DNA of 64,000 nucleotides from JACVRN01 sp036389255 (GTDB lineage Bacteria > Acidobacteriota > Blastocatellia > Pyrinomonadales > Pyrinomonadaceae), in assembly GCA_036389255.1 (NCBI GenBank), contig DASVQI010000029.1, forward strand, positions 1 through 64,000, in the 5' to 3' direction. The number at the start of each line of letters is the position of its first letter. Position 1 is the first letter of the stretch. Below the pieces are notes generated by a model. The model did no database searches, was not told where the DNA came from, and saw only the letters and a list, made by a program, of their open reading frames with translations. Both the position numbers and the translations under genes were made by a program. Positions 35,059 through 43,648 of this stretch are shown here, one piece after another.

Positions 35059-35104
35059 GTAAAGCTTCGGTAAAGAGAGCCGTGGTTTGTAAAGAGAAGG
35101 TAAA
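35059..35104. promoter_or_regulatory. CpxR-like direct-repeat boxes, divergent Spy/kinase promoter
   Basis: Four GTAAA words: 35059-35063, 35070-35074, 35089-35093 and 35100-35104. They form two pairs, each GTAAA-N6-GTAAA with an 11-base period. The known Escherichia coli CpxR box is GTAAA-N4-8-GTAAA. They lie 90-135 bases before the Spy-like start and 55-100 before the kinase start. A binding site for the OmpR-type regulator at 37131 is the simplest reading. Confidence 0.65.
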
Positions 35105-35158
35105 TTCTCTCAGCCGGGCCATTCGTGCAGCCGTTTTTGGCAGCTATAATGAAGGACG

Positions 35159-37129
35159 ATGAAGAGAGCGCGACTGAAGTCCGGCTGGCTGTTGATTGGC
35201 TGTGTAGCGTTGATGCTGCTCATGTGTGCGGCAGCCGTCATGCAATATCGCTGGATTAACCGCGCCAGCGAAGCAGACCGCCGGCAGCAGAGAGAGTTTC
35301 TGGATGCCGCGCTCAGAAACTTCGCGGACGATTTCAGGGAGAGAATCCATTACCCGCTTCCCTACTTCAGACCTTCTCCGACGGTTCCGCCCGACACTGC
35401 GTTTGAATCTTATCTATCGAATCTATTCCTTCAATGGCGCGCGACCGCCGAACGCCCGCAGGCCATCAGCTCAATCAGCGTAGGATTAGAGAGCGCGAGC
35501 GGCGTAAGCTTCAAGCGGCTGACGGCGGAAGACAAACAGTTCAGGGACGCGACTTGGCCCGAGTCTCTGAAGCTGTATCGCACCATCCTTGAGAACCGGC
35601 TGCGAATGCCCGGTGGCGAGCCGCCCCTGTTTCCCAACGGATTCGCGCTGGCCGTCTCGGAAGAAAGACCCGTGATTGTCTTCCCGCTAGTGGTGAGCAA
35701 CGAACCGCCGCCGCCACCGCCTGAGCCGGAAGCGCCGCCTCCGGCCACGACTCCCGCGCCTGACGGTGCGCCGCCGGAAGGCGGGCCTGTGGGACGCATG
35801 CCGCCTTCCGGCACAGACCCCGGCGCGTTGCTTCAACAATTACGGCCCGCGCCGTCCGAGGGTCGCGTGCGCGTGCCTGAACTGAAGGGCTGGTGTTTTC
35901 TTGAGTTCGATTCGAGCTATCTGAAACAGTACCTGCTGCCTGAGCTAATCAACCGGCATTTCGGGCACGAGCCGCTCAGAGACTACATGGCTGCGGTCGT
36001 AACGGGCCGCCCTGAAAAATTCCTGTACCGCTCCGACTCCGGCCTGAGCGCGGACTCTCTTCTCTCAAGCGATGCGGAGATAATCATCTTCAGCCCGCAA
36101 CTGCAACCGGGACGCCCGCCGCGCATGCCGCCGGGGGATAGACCGCCCGGCACCGGGCCTCCGCCGCCGCCACCTCCCTTTCGCGGTGCCAGAAGACCGC
36201 CGCCGCCCGACGCTCCAACTAGAAGGGCCGGGAATGTTGACCCGGATGCGTGGCGACTAATGGTTAAGAGCAGGTCTGGTTCTCTGGATGAGTTGGTGGA
36301 CAGGGCGCGCCGCCGGAACCTTGCCCTGAGCTTCGGCATTCTGCTCCTGCTGGCCGGAAGCACCGTGATGCTTGCGCTTGCGACGCGACGCGCAAGGAGC
36401 CTTGCGGAGCAGCAGATGGAGTTCGTGGCCGGAGTGTCGCATGAGCTACGGACGCCGCTCACGGTCATCCAATCCACCAGCTATAATCTCTCAAGGGGCA
36501 TGATTCAAGACCCTGAGCGAGTTGAGAAGTACGGCCTTGTGATACAGAGAGAAGCGCGTCGTCTCATCAATCAAATCGAGCGCATGCTCAGCTTCGCGGG
36601 CATTCAGTCGGGGCATAAGCTCTACGAGCTTCGCCCGGTTGACGTAAGCGAAATCATCGAGAGGGCGCTAGACGAATACAGAACGGCGCTCGAAGAGGGC
36701 GGGTGGACTGTGGAGAAGAGCGTTGACGAAGACCTGCCGCGAGTGATGGCCGACGCGCAGTCGCTTGAGAGCGCCGTGGAGAATTTGATAGAGAACGCGA
36801 TGAAGTACGCTGCGGAAAGCAAGTGGCTGCGAGTAGCGGCGACGAGCGCGCACGGGAGGCGTGGGCGCGAGGTGCGGATTACGGTCGCAGACCGTGGGCC
36901 GGGGATAGTCGCGGCTGACCTGCCGCACATCTTCAAGCCCTTCTACAGGGGGCAAGGCGTCTCTTCATCTACGATTCACGGTTCGGGACTCGGCCTCTGT
37001 CTGGTAGAGCGCCACCTGCGCGCGCAAGCGGGCAGCGTATCAGTTGAATCTTCAGCCGGAGAGGGCACGACGTTCACGCTCCGCCTGCCCGCGATTGAGT
37101 ACGAAGATGACGAAAGCAGCCCGGATTAA
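35159..37129 (+). CDS. Membrane sensor histidine kinase (Cpx-like position)
   Basis: A 656-residue kinase. A membrane segment (about 9-29) and another (about 385-410) enclose a periplasmic region of about 350 residues with three proline-rich stretches (for example PPPPPPEPEAPPP, and a later PPPP run). There is no HAMP domain between membrane and the HisKA box, which has His428 in GVSHELRTPLTVI. The HATPase motifs are ENLIENAMKYA, DRGPGI and GSGLGLCLV. It overlaps or abuts the regulator gene by one base. The divergent Spy/CpxP-like gene suggests it senses envelope protein stress; its sensor domain has no recognised relative. Confidence 0.9.
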   Translation: MKRARLKSGWLLIGCVALMLLMCAAAVMQYRWINRASEADRRQQREFLDAALRNFADDFRERIHYPLPYFRPSPTVPPDTAFESYLSNLFLQWRATAERPQAISSISVGLESASGVSFKRLTAEDKQFRDATWPESLKLYRTILENRLRMPGGEPPLFPNGFALAVSEERPVIVFPLVVSNEPPPPPPEPEAPPPATTPAPDGAPPEGGPVGRMPPSGTDPGALLQQLRPAPSEGRVRVPELKGWCFLEFDSSYLKQYLLPELINRHFGHEPLRDYMAAVVTGRPEKFLYRSDSGLSADSLLSSDAEIIIFSPQLQPGRPPRMPPGDRPPGTGPPPPPPPFRGARRPPPPDAPTRRAGNVDPDAWRLMVKSRSGSLDELVDRARRRNLALSFGILLLLAGSTVMLALATRRARSLAEQQMEFVAGVSHELRTPLTVIQSTSYNLSRGMIQDPERVEKYGLVIQREARRLINQIERMLSFAGIQSGHKLYELRPVDVSEIIERALDEYRTALEEGGWTVEKSVDEDLPRVMADAQSLESAVENLIENAMKYAAESKWLRVAATSAHGRRGREVRITVADRGPGIVAADLPHIFKPFYRGQGVSSSTIHGSGLGLCLVERHLRAQAGSVSVESSAGEGTTFTLRLPAIEYEDDESSPD

Positions 37130-37130
37130 G

Positions 37131-37829
37131 ATGGCAGATAAAATATTACTCGTGGAAGACGACCCCGGCCTGGTCATGGCGCTGACGGACTTGCTCTCCG
37201 CAGAAGGTTACAGCGCAGAGACGGCCTCGGATGGTCTTGAAGGTTTGGAGCGGGCTTCGGGCGAGGCGGGCTTCGACTTAATCATTCTGGACGTGATGCT
37301 GCCGGGAAAGAGCGGCTTCGATGTCTGCCGCGACTTGAGACAGCGCGGCGTCAACACGCCAATCCTCATGCTGACTGCGCGTGGGCAGGTCATAGATAAA
37401 GTCTTGGGGCTAAAGTTAGGCGCTGACGATTACCTGACAAAACCCTTCGAGCCGCTTGAGCTGCTGGCGCGCATAGAGGCTATACTTCGGCGCAGGCAGA
37501 CGGAAATCGCTTCCGCCGAAGCGCCCGAAGCGACGTACAGCTTCGGCTCCGTGCGAGTAGATTTTCGTAGTACCGAAGTGCGCAGGGGCGACACGCGCGT
37601 AGAGCTTTCGGCGCGCGAGTTTCAGCTACTGCGCTACTTCATAGAGCAACGCGGCGCGACGCTTTCGCGCCAGCAGTTGTTACATGAGGTCTGGGGCTAC
37701 GAGACTGCAATCCTCACGCGCACGGTTGACGTTCACGTTGGATTGCTCAGGCAGAAGCTGGAAGACGACGTTAAGAATCCCCGCCACTTTCTGACCGTGC
37801 GCGGCCACGGTTACAAGTTTGTAGCTTGA
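37131..37829 (+). CDS. OmpR/PhoB-family response regulator
   Basis: A 232-residue regulator with receiver domain (VEDDPG acidic site, Asp54 in LIILDVMLPG, Thr in MLTARG, Lys in DYLTKPF) and a winged-helix effector (LSAREFQLLRYFIEQRGATL ... RTVDVHVGLLRQKLEDD). The ATG at 37131 lies one base after the kinase stop; a longer frame from 37107 overlaps the kinase and is possible. OmpR-type regulators bind direct repeats about one helical turn apart, which fits the GTAAA boxes at 35059 and 51062. Confidence 0.93.
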   Translation: MADKILLVEDDPGLVMALTDLLSAEGYSAETASDGLEGLERASGEAGFDLIILDVMLPGKSGFDVCRDLRQRGVNTPILMLTARGQVIDKVLGLKLGADDYLTKPFEPLELLARIEAILRRRQTEIASAEAPEATYSFGSVRVDFRSTEVRRGDTRVELSAREFQLLRYFIEQRGATLSRQQLLHEVWGYETAILTRTVDVHVGLLRQKLEDDVKNPRHFLTVRGHGYKFVA

Positions 37830-37851
37830 AGAGCTTCACCCTGATTTGAAA

Positions 37852-37953
37852 ACTCTGCGAGTCCTCGGCGTTACTCTGCGTCTCGGCGGTGAGTGCTTTT
37901 AATCTTTATTCACCGCAGAGGCGCAGAGAGACGCCGAGAGGGAGCGCAGAGAG
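37852..37953. repeat. Dispersed palindromic repeat, copy C
   Basis: Two inverted units (37852-37893 and 37908-37953) with their CACCGC ends facing inward, as in copy A. Both read CTCTGCG-type arms with a 14-base A+T loop. It lies between the convergent OmpR-type regulator and PilZ genes and could also end both transcripts. Confidence 0.8.
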
Positions 37954-37980
37954 CTGAAGTTAGGATTTAATGCTTGAAGG

Positions 37981-38286
37981 CTACTGAATCGTCTCTGCAA
38001 TCAGTAGCGCAAGCTCTCTTCTCTCTTCGTCTGGCAGAGAGAAGAAGCTTATGCCGTAGCCTTTGGGCTCGTCGTGCTGGCGCACGACCATGCCCGGCAG
38101 CTCCAGAATCCGCCCGCCGTGAAGAGGCACGCCCAGCGAAATCTTCGTGCCGGAGTCCAGCCACATGTCCGTTCTGAGAAAGCAGCCGCTCAAACTGATG
38201 TTCGTGATGGTCAGAGTGTGCGTATTGGAATGCCCCATGTATGTAGGAATATTAACGAACGCGCGAAGTTTGCGACCTGTGGCCAT
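37981..38286 (-). CDS. PilZ-domain protein
   Basis: A 101-residue single-domain protein. PilZ beta-barrels bind cyclic di-GMP through an N-terminal RxxxR and a D/NxSxxG. Here the second motif is NISLSGCFLRTD (N-I-S-L-S-G), and an arginine pair near the start (ATGRKLRAFVNI) is only a partial match, so nucleotide binding is uncertain. No GGDEF or EAL gene is nearby. It may act with pili, flagella or exopolysaccharide elsewhere. It ends 28 bases after the palindromic repeat copy C. Confidence 0.7.
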   Translation of the reverse strand: MATGRKLRAFVNIPTYMGHSNTHTLTITNISLSGCFLRTDMWLDSGTKISLGVPLHGGRILELPGMVVRQHDEPKGYGISFFSLPDEERRELALLIAETIQ

Positions 38287-38336
38287 CTCTTAGCCTCTCT
38301 TATCGGATATGCCTCGAACCTGAACCCTTCTAATTC

Positions 38337-39200
38337 TCAGGAGCCGTTGATGCGGCGGTAGCGAGCTTCGACCAGCATGTAGAAGCCGTACGCGAAGAGG
38401 CCGCCCGCGACCGTGCCCAGCGTCCAGAGGCCGAACGGCCCGCTCGAAAGAGTATCGAGCACGGCGTCCAGCCCCTTAGCTTCAGACGGATTGAAGTGGC
38501 GTGCAGCCTGCACCAGAAAACCGCCGACGATGCAGAAGACGACGCCGCGCGCACAGTAGCCTACGCGGCCCGTGAGCGTGGCCCAGAACTTTCTGGAAGG
38601 GCTCATCTCCCCGAGCTTGAGGCGCTTCCGAAACTTGGCCCTTATCCCCTTGTATATCTGATAAAGCCCGAACCCTAAGACGGACAGACCGGCCAGCCCC
38701 ACAACCCACCTGCCGTAGGGCATAGAGAGAAAGTGCGCTACCCAATCCTGCTGTACCTCGGTGCTGCTGTCCGGGTCGCCAACGTCAATCAGAACTTTGG
38801 CGGCTGTGAACGCAAGTCCGGCGTAGACCAACCCGCTCCCGACGTAGCCTATGCGCGCCAGTATGCCTTTGAGGTTTGTACCCTTGTCGTCCGTGTCGGC
38901 AATCGCCTGAATCCAGCGCCAGGCGACGTAGCCTATAAGGCCGAAGGCGACCGTGCCGAGCGCGAACTTTCCGAAGGGCTGGTCGTTTATGGCCCGCAGC
39001 GCGCCGCGAGTGTCGGTCGTCTCGCCTCCGAGCCCGAAAGCGGCCTTCGTCGCCAGCGCGCCGATGACCATGTAGACCACGCCCTTCATGGCGTATCCGA
39101 AGCGCGCAATGCGCTCCATCCACGGATGCGCGGCGACATCTTCTATGACATCGTCCGCCTGCTCTTTGGCCTGCTTGATGGCTGAATCGGCTCTTTCCAT
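38337..39200 (-). CDS. DUF1206 membrane protein
   Basis: A 287-residue integral membrane protein with three repeats of a two-helix unit, each with an ARxGYxxxGVVY-like start (IARFGYAMKGVVYMVIGALA, ILARIGYVGSGLVYAGLAF, GRVGYCARGVVFCIVGGFL) and a GxxxxGLxG/GY turn. This threefold layout defines DUF1206. Function is unknown; the family is common in Actinobacteria, Acidobacteria and Cyanobacteria. It lies leftward, 72 bases downstream of the dimeric-barrel gene and separated from it by a terminator. Confidence 0.9.
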   Translation of the reverse strand: MERADSAIKQAKEQADDVIEDVAAHPWMERIARFGYAMKGVVYMVIGALATKAAFGLGGETTDTRGALRAINDQPFGKFALGTVAFGLIGYVAWRWIQAIADTDDKGTNLKGILARIGYVGSGLVYAGLAFTAAKVLIDVGDPDSSTEVQQDWVAHFLSMPYGRWVVGLAGLSVLGFGLYQIYKGIRAKFRKRLKLGEMSPSRKFWATLTGRVGYCARGVVFCIVGGFLVQAARHFNPSEAKGLDAVLDTLSSGPFGLWTLGTVAGGLFAYGFYMLVEARYRRINGS

Positions 39201-39231
39201 AAATCCCTGGTTCGTATAAGTCCCATGTCAC

Positions 39232-39272
39232 AAGTCACAAGTCGAAAAGCTCTCTCTTTTGACTTGTGACTT
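39232..39272 (-). terminator. Hairpin terminator after the dimeric-barrel gene
   Basis: Arms 39232-39243 and 39261-39272 are perfect over 12 bases, with an inner AAAAG/CTTTT extension. It begins at the stop codon of the leftward gene at 39272. The T-tail is weak. Confidence 0.7.
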
Positions 39273-39706
39273 CAACGCCGCTTCAGCGTTTGGCCTTCGC
39301 TGCCGCCGCTCGTCGGCGCGGGCATCTCCTTCGCCAGTTGCCTTTGGGAAGGATGCCTGACCTTCGACAGCCTTCCTTCGGTAGCCATGCGGCGATGAGC
39401 TTCGGCCCACGAAGGCAAGTCCGCATCGGGCTGCTCCCAGTTTCCAACCGAAGCCTCGTCGCACCAGTCAAGAAGCTTCGGCATGGCCTTCATGTGCGCG
39501 CCCGTGCCTCGATAAGCACGCATGGCCGCCGCGTCTTCCCAAGCGGTCAGAGTCCAGAAGGCGTTGCCCTTATCACGCATCAGCCTGCCCGCCAGAAACC
39601 CCTTGGCGCGCTCGGCCTGACGCTGCGACTTGAAAGCGTGCCAGATGAACTGCGGCAGGTAGAAGATGGAGCGAACACGCAGCCGCGTAACCGAAATGAA
39701 TGGCAT
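39272..39706 (-). CDS. Dimeric alpha/beta-barrel (ABM/DUF3291-like) protein
   Basis: A 144-residue protein. The segment PFISVTRLRVRSIFYLPQFI and GNAFWTLTAWEDAAAMRAYR fit the ferredoxin-like fold of antibiotic-biosynthesis monooxygenase and DUF3291 proteins, which form dimeric barrels and oxidise or bind small hydrophobic compounds. The C-terminal 45 residues are basic and probably disordered. No cofactor site is visible, so no reaction is proposed. It lies in the same direction as the DUF2911 gene, whose stop is 14 bases upstream, so they are probably cotranscribed. Confidence 0.6.
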   Translation of the reverse strand: MPFISVTRLRVRSIFYLPQFIWHAFKSQRQAERAKGFLAGRLMRDKGNAFWTLTAWEDAAAMRAYRGTGAHMKAMPKLLDWCDEASVGNWEQPDADLPSWAEAHRRMATEGRLSKVRHPSQRQLAKEMPAPTSGGSEGQTLKRR

Positions 39707-39720
39707 CAGCTTGCTGGCCT

Positions 39721-40653
39721 CTAATTTTTGGCTGCCTTCCAGTCCGCGAGCCTCTTCTCCAGCCGCGCCGTGTCAACTTTGTCCGCCTTGCCGCGCTGTA
39801 TGGCTGCTTCAGCGACCGTCATGGCCTCGGCCTTTCGGCCCGCCATGTAGAGCAGTTGCGCTCTTGCCGCAAGGTTCTGGTAGGTCTCCTTGACCTTGAT
39901 GGACTGGTCAACCCACTTGAGCGCGTCCTCCCACCTCTCATCGTTGGCGTACTGGTTGGCCACCTGTAGCTGTATTCTCCAGTCGGTCGGGTTGGCCGCA
40001 ATCGCCGCGTCCACCTTTTGACGCATGAGCGCATCAACGTTCGGCACTTCGACTGTGAAAGGCACGGCGACCTTCTCCCAGCGTATGAGAACCTGCGCCG
40101 AGTTGGCTGTCACTGAGGGGAAGCTGAAGAGCATCCACTCCTGATTGTCTGCGGCCATCTGCGGCTTGACCTTGACCCGCAGCACGTCCTTCTTCTCGTC
40201 ATACTGGAAGCTGCCCCACTGGCCCGCGTCGCTGTTGAAGATGACAGTCCACTCGTCGCGCCCCGGAATGGTGTGCAGGCTGTAAGTCCCTGCGGCGAGC
40301 TTCTGGCCGTTAATCAACACGTCGTCGGTGACGGTGAAGGTGGTGGCCTCGTTTGCGCCTGTGCGCCAGACGTGGCCGTAAGGGACTATGGGCGCGTCCT
40401 TCGCTCGCTCGCGCGAATCGTCGAGGGTGGCGGTGCCTGCGGCAGCCGTCGCCGGAGGGTCGCCCCAGATTTTACGGCCCTTCACGCCGGGGCGGCTGTA
40501 GGTGATGGTTATGTCCGTGACGCCAACTGTCTGCATGACCGTGGCCTTCTGGCTGGGTCGCGGAAGCCGCACGGCAGGAGCCTGTGCCTGCGCCGCGCAG
40601 ACAAACAAAAGCAGAGCGAATGCGGAAGCGTAGAAGTGTTTAATGGAAATCAT
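39721..40653 (-). CDS. Exported DUF2911 protein with TPR-like tail
   Basis: A 310-residue protein with a signal peptide (FYASAFALLLFVCAAQAQA). The DUF2911 domain shows ITITYSRPGVKGRKIWGD, VPYGHVWRTGANEATTFT, LAAGTYSLHTIP and EWTVIFNSD (residues about 40-185). It then has TPR-like helices (NPTDWRIQLQVANQYANDER, YQNLAARAQLLYMAGRKAE). DUF2911 proteins are common in Bacteroidetes and Acidobacteria and of unknown role. The ATG at 40653 begins the signal peptide; the frame from 40683 is longer by ten residues and less likely. Confidence 0.88.
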   Translation of the reverse strand: MISIKHFYASAFALLLFVCAAQAQAPAVRLPRPSQKATVMQTVGVTDITITYSRPGVKGRKIWGDPPATAAAGTATLDDSRERAKDAPIVPYGHVWRTGANEATTFTVTDDVLINGQKLAAGTYSLHTIPGRDEWTVIFNSDAGQWGSFQYDEKKDVLRVKVKPQMAADNQEWMLFSFPSVTANSAQVLIRWEKVAVPFTVEVPNVDALMRQKVDAAIAANPTDWRIQLQVANQYANDERWEDALKWVDQSIKVKETYQNLAARAQLLYMAGRKAEAMTVAEAAIQRGKADKVDTARLEKRLADWKAAKN

Positions 40654-40771
40654 CAATCTTTCTCCTGACAGAATTTGAAGCAATGTATTAGCAGGACTTT
40701 GACGTTGTCAATACGAATAGCGATGACGAATGCGCCGTCGTGCCTTTATACGAATAAATGGACTGAGAGGC

Positions 40772-42334
40772 TCACGACAAGCCCGCGAATCCGCTCAGAT
40801 ATTCTCTCAATACGCTCAACCGAACGTCGCCGGAAATGAAGCCAATGTAGTTATCCGGCCTGAGCAGCAGCATGAAGTCCCGGCCCGTGCCGAAGATTTC
40901 TTCGACGCGCGAGTTAAGAGGAACCTGATGACAATCAAGCAAAGGCGCGTAGGCGCCATCAAGCTCGCCGCAAAGCTTATGATAATCGCCATCTCCCCTT
41001 GAGAAGAGCAGCAGGTGAAACTTCGGCTCGCGCAGGCGGTCGTAGACGCTCTCGCCTTCAATCAGAAAGTATGGCATGCGGTCGCCCGCCCTGACCTCAA
41101 ACTCCCCGTCGCCGCTATGGTCGCTCAGGGAGCCGTGGCGATAGTTGATGCCTATCTGCGAAACCAGAGGAAAGATGGCTCGCTTGACAGCGTCGAAGCC
41201 TATCAGATACTCCGCGACCGTGGGGAAGATGGTCGTTCGTATGAAGCTCACCAGCCAGTTAGAGCCCGCGCCCAATTCGAACATGCGGTCAGTTGTCTCA
41301 AGCAGTCTCTGCGCGTTCTCAAGCCGCTCCTCGTTGTAAGTCTCCAGAAGCCTTTCGCCCGCGCGCTCCTTTATGACAAGGGCCAGCTTCCATGCCAGAT
41401 TGTAAACATCCTGTATGCCCGTGTTCATGCCTTGAGCGCCTGCGGGGCTGTGTATGTGCGCGGCGTCTCCGGCGACGAACGAGCGGCCTTCGGAGAATTT
41501 GTTGACCCGCCGCGTGTGAACCTTGTAGAGCGAGAACCAGTTGACGTGTGAAATCTCAAGCTGAAGCTGGGCTTCACGTTTTATCTGCTCCTCAATCTCC
41601 TCATACAAGACCTCATTCTCGTCCTTCTCCAGACCTTCGGGAAAAGTGCCGACTATTCTGTAGCGCTTCTCGCCCTTCATGGGGAAGAAGGCCGTGAAGA
41701 CATCCCGCGCCAGACAGACTTGAAGCGCGTCGTGCGGCAAGTCCCAGTCAACTTGCGCGTCCGCCACGTAAAACATACGCTCGAACGTGCTGCCTTCGAA
41801 TGAAAGCCCGAGCATGTGCCTGACAGGACTCTTGGCTCCATCGCAGCCGACCAGATATTTCGCGCGTATAGCTTCGGCTTCGCCCTCCCGCGTCTTTATA
41901 TTGACAGTGACGCCCTCATCGTCCTGCGAAAAGCCTTCAAGCCCGGTGCTCCACAGCACATCTTTGTCGTGGCTTTGAAGGTACTCGTAAAGCAGTTGCT
42001 CGTTTTTGCTCTGCTCTAAAATCAGCATGAACGGGTAGGGGCTGAGATTCTTTCCTATGTCCTCGAAGGGCAGCTCGGCGCGCACCTCTCCGCCTTCCAG
42101 CAGCCTGAACTTTTTGGCAATCTCACCGCGCTCCACGGCCGTCCGTGCCAGACCAAGCTGCTCATATATCTCAAGCGTGCGGGCATGAACGCCCAGCGCC
42201 TTCGAGTAAGGCGTGATGCCCTCGTTCTTCTCGACTATGACGAAATCAACGCCGTACCTGACGAGCTGGCAGGCCAGAGACAAGCCCGTCGGCCCGGCCC
42301 CTATGATGGCCACGTCCGTTTCGATTCTCTTCAT
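40772..42334 (-). CDS. FAD-dependent aromatic hydroxylase-type monooxygenase
   Basis: A 520-residue flavoprotein of the PheA/TfdB/MhpA group. FAD-binding marks: IIGAGPTGLSLACQLV (N-terminus), the conserved LVGCDGAKSPVR near 165-176, and VAGDAAHIHSPAGAQGMNTG near 290. The C-terminal thioredoxin-like part is present. Such enzymes hydroxylate phenols, quinones or polyketides with NAD(P)H. The substrate cannot be read. The UbiX gene in the window and the catabolic island further right make aromatic chemistry plausible, but nothing links them directly. Gene order with the neighbouring BaiN-like gene suggests cotranscription (48 bases apart). Confidence 0.88.
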   Translation of the reverse strand: MKRIETDVAIIGAGPTGLSLACQLVRYGVDFVIVEKNEGITPYSKALGVHARTLEIYEQLGLARTAVERGEIAKKFRLLEGGEVRAELPFEDIGKNLSPYPFMLILEQSKNEQLLYEYLQSHDKDVLWSTGLEGFSQDDEGVTVNIKTREGEAEAIRAKYLVGCDGAKSPVRHMLGLSFEGSTFERMFYVADAQVDWDLPHDALQVCLARDVFTAFFPMKGEKRYRIVGTFPEGLEKDENEVLYEEIEEQIKREAQLQLEISHVNWFSLYKVHTRRVNKFSEGRSFVAGDAAHIHSPAGAQGMNTGIQDVYNLAWKLALVIKERAGERLLETYNEERLENAQRLLETTDRMFELGAGSNWLVSFIRTTIFPTVAEYLIGFDAVKRAIFPLVSQIGINYRHGSLSDHSGDGEFEVRAGDRMPYFLIEGESVYDRLREPKFHLLLFSRGDGDYHKLCGELDGAYAPLLDCHQVPLNSRVEEIFGTGRDFMLLLRPDNYIGFISGDVRLSVLREYLSGFAGLS

Positions 42335-42382
42335 GACCTCAATCCTAACACCGGGGGGACTTCAAATCTAATCTTAAGCTGC

Positions 42383-43552
42383 TCATACGTACTGGCCTGC
42401 GGCGTAAGCGGAAGCCCACGCCCACTGAAAGTTGTAGCCTCCTAGCCATCCCGTCACGTCCACTACTTCGCCTATGAAGAAGAGCCCCGGCACGCGACTG
42501 GCTTCCAGGGTCTTCGATGAAAGCTCGTCGGTCGAGACCCCGCCTGCCGTCACTTCAGCCTTCCCGAAGCCCTCGGTTCCGGAAGGCGTAAACTTCATCC
42601 CGTGTAGCTTCTGCGAAATCCCTTGAAGCTCTTCGACACTGTAGGACTTGAGCGGTCTTGACTCGGCGTAAAGCTCGCACCACGCGTGCGCGAATCGTCT
42701 TGGCAGCCTCTGCGCCAGAAGGTTTCCAAGCTCTATGGCCGAATCATTATTGCTCCTTAGCAATTCAAAAGCGTCCTCATCCGGCAGAAGGTTGATTGAG
42801 ACGGACTCGTCGGGTCGCCAGTAGGAAGAGATTTGCAATATGGCCGGGCCGCTCAGTCCCCTGTGCGTAATCAGAATGTTCTCGCGAAACTCTTTATCAC
42901 AGCAGCCGACGATTGCGTCGAGCGACACGCCGGTAAGCTTCGACAACTGCTCAAGCATCCGTCGCGTGAGCGTGAAAGGCACAAGCGCGGGTCTGGGCTC
43001 TTCAATCTTTAATCCGAACTGTCGCGCAATGCGATAGCCGAAATCGGTCGCGCCCAGTTTAGGTATGGACAGCCCGCCCGTGGCTATCACAAGCGACTCA
43101 GAGACGAAGCTGCCCCGGCTTGTCTCTACACGAAACAGCCCGTCTCTTTGCACGGACAGCACGCGGCAATCGCAGAGAATCTCCGCGCCGGAGGCCGCGC
43201 ATTCAGCCAGCAGCATCTCTATTATCTGCTGCGAGCTTCCGTCACAAAATAGCTGCCCGAGCTTCTTCTCGTGATACCCGATACGATGCTTTTCTACGAG
43301 CGAGATAAAATCCTGCGGAGTGTAGCGCGCGAGCGCGGACTTTGAGAAATGCGGGTTGGCCGAGATGTAGTTCTCGGCGGTCGTATGAATATTAGTGAAG
43401 TTGCAGCGCCCGCCGCCCGAGATGGCAATCTTCTTCCCCACGCGCCCGGCGTGTTCCAGCACCAGCACCTTTCGCCCGCGCCTGCCCGCCTCAATCGCGC
43501 AGAAAAGCCCCGCCGCGCCCCCGCCAATAATTACACAATCCCATTTCGGCAT
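42383..43552 (-). CDS. BaiN/HI0933-type flavoprotein
   Basis: A 389-residue NAD(P)/FAD-dependent oxidoreductase. It has IIGGGAAGLFCAIEAG and the family signature GKKIAISGGGRCNFTN (residues about 40-55), then VIATGGLSIPKLGATDFGY, GLSGPAILQISS and the C-terminal GFGKAEVTAGGV and GLFFIGEVVDVTGWLGGYNFQWAWASG-type closing motif. BaiN acts on bile acids in gut clostridia; most relatives have unknown substrates. The ATG at 43552 (MPKWDCVII) is chosen over a longer frame from 43600. A hairpin divides it from the gene on its right. Confidence 0.88.
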   Translation of the reverse strand: MPKWDCVIIGGGAAGLFCAIEAGRRGRKVLVLEHAGRVGKKIAISGGGRCNFTNIHTTAENYISANPHFSKSALARYTPQDFISLVEKHRIGYHEKKLGQLFCDGSSQQIIEMLLAECAASGAEILCDCRVLSVQRDGLFRVETSRGSFVSESLVIATGGLSIPKLGATDFGYRIARQFGLKIEEPRPALVPFTLTRRMLEQLSKLTGVSLDAIVGCCDKEFRENILITHRGLSGPAILQISSYWRPDESVSINLLPDEDAFELLRSNNDSAIELGNLLAQRLPRRFAHAWCELYAESRPLKSYSVEELQGISQKLHGMKFTPSGTEGFGKAEVTAGGVSTDELSSKTLEASRVPGLFFIGEVVDVTGWLGGYNFQWAWASAYAAGQYV

Positions 43553-43582
43553 GAATACGGATAAGCTTATCAAGGGATAAAG

Positions 43583-43617
43583 GACAGACCGGACAGTCAA
43601 TAACCATCCGGTCTGTC
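43583..43617 (-). terminator. Terminator for the lipoprotein gene
   Basis: Perfect 11-base stem (43583-43593 with 43607-43617), 13-base loop, followed leftward by CTTTATC. It ends the leftward transcript at 43649. Confidence 0.8.
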
Positions 43618-43648
43618 TCTTAGCGCCTGATGCTATTGTCTGAGAGAG

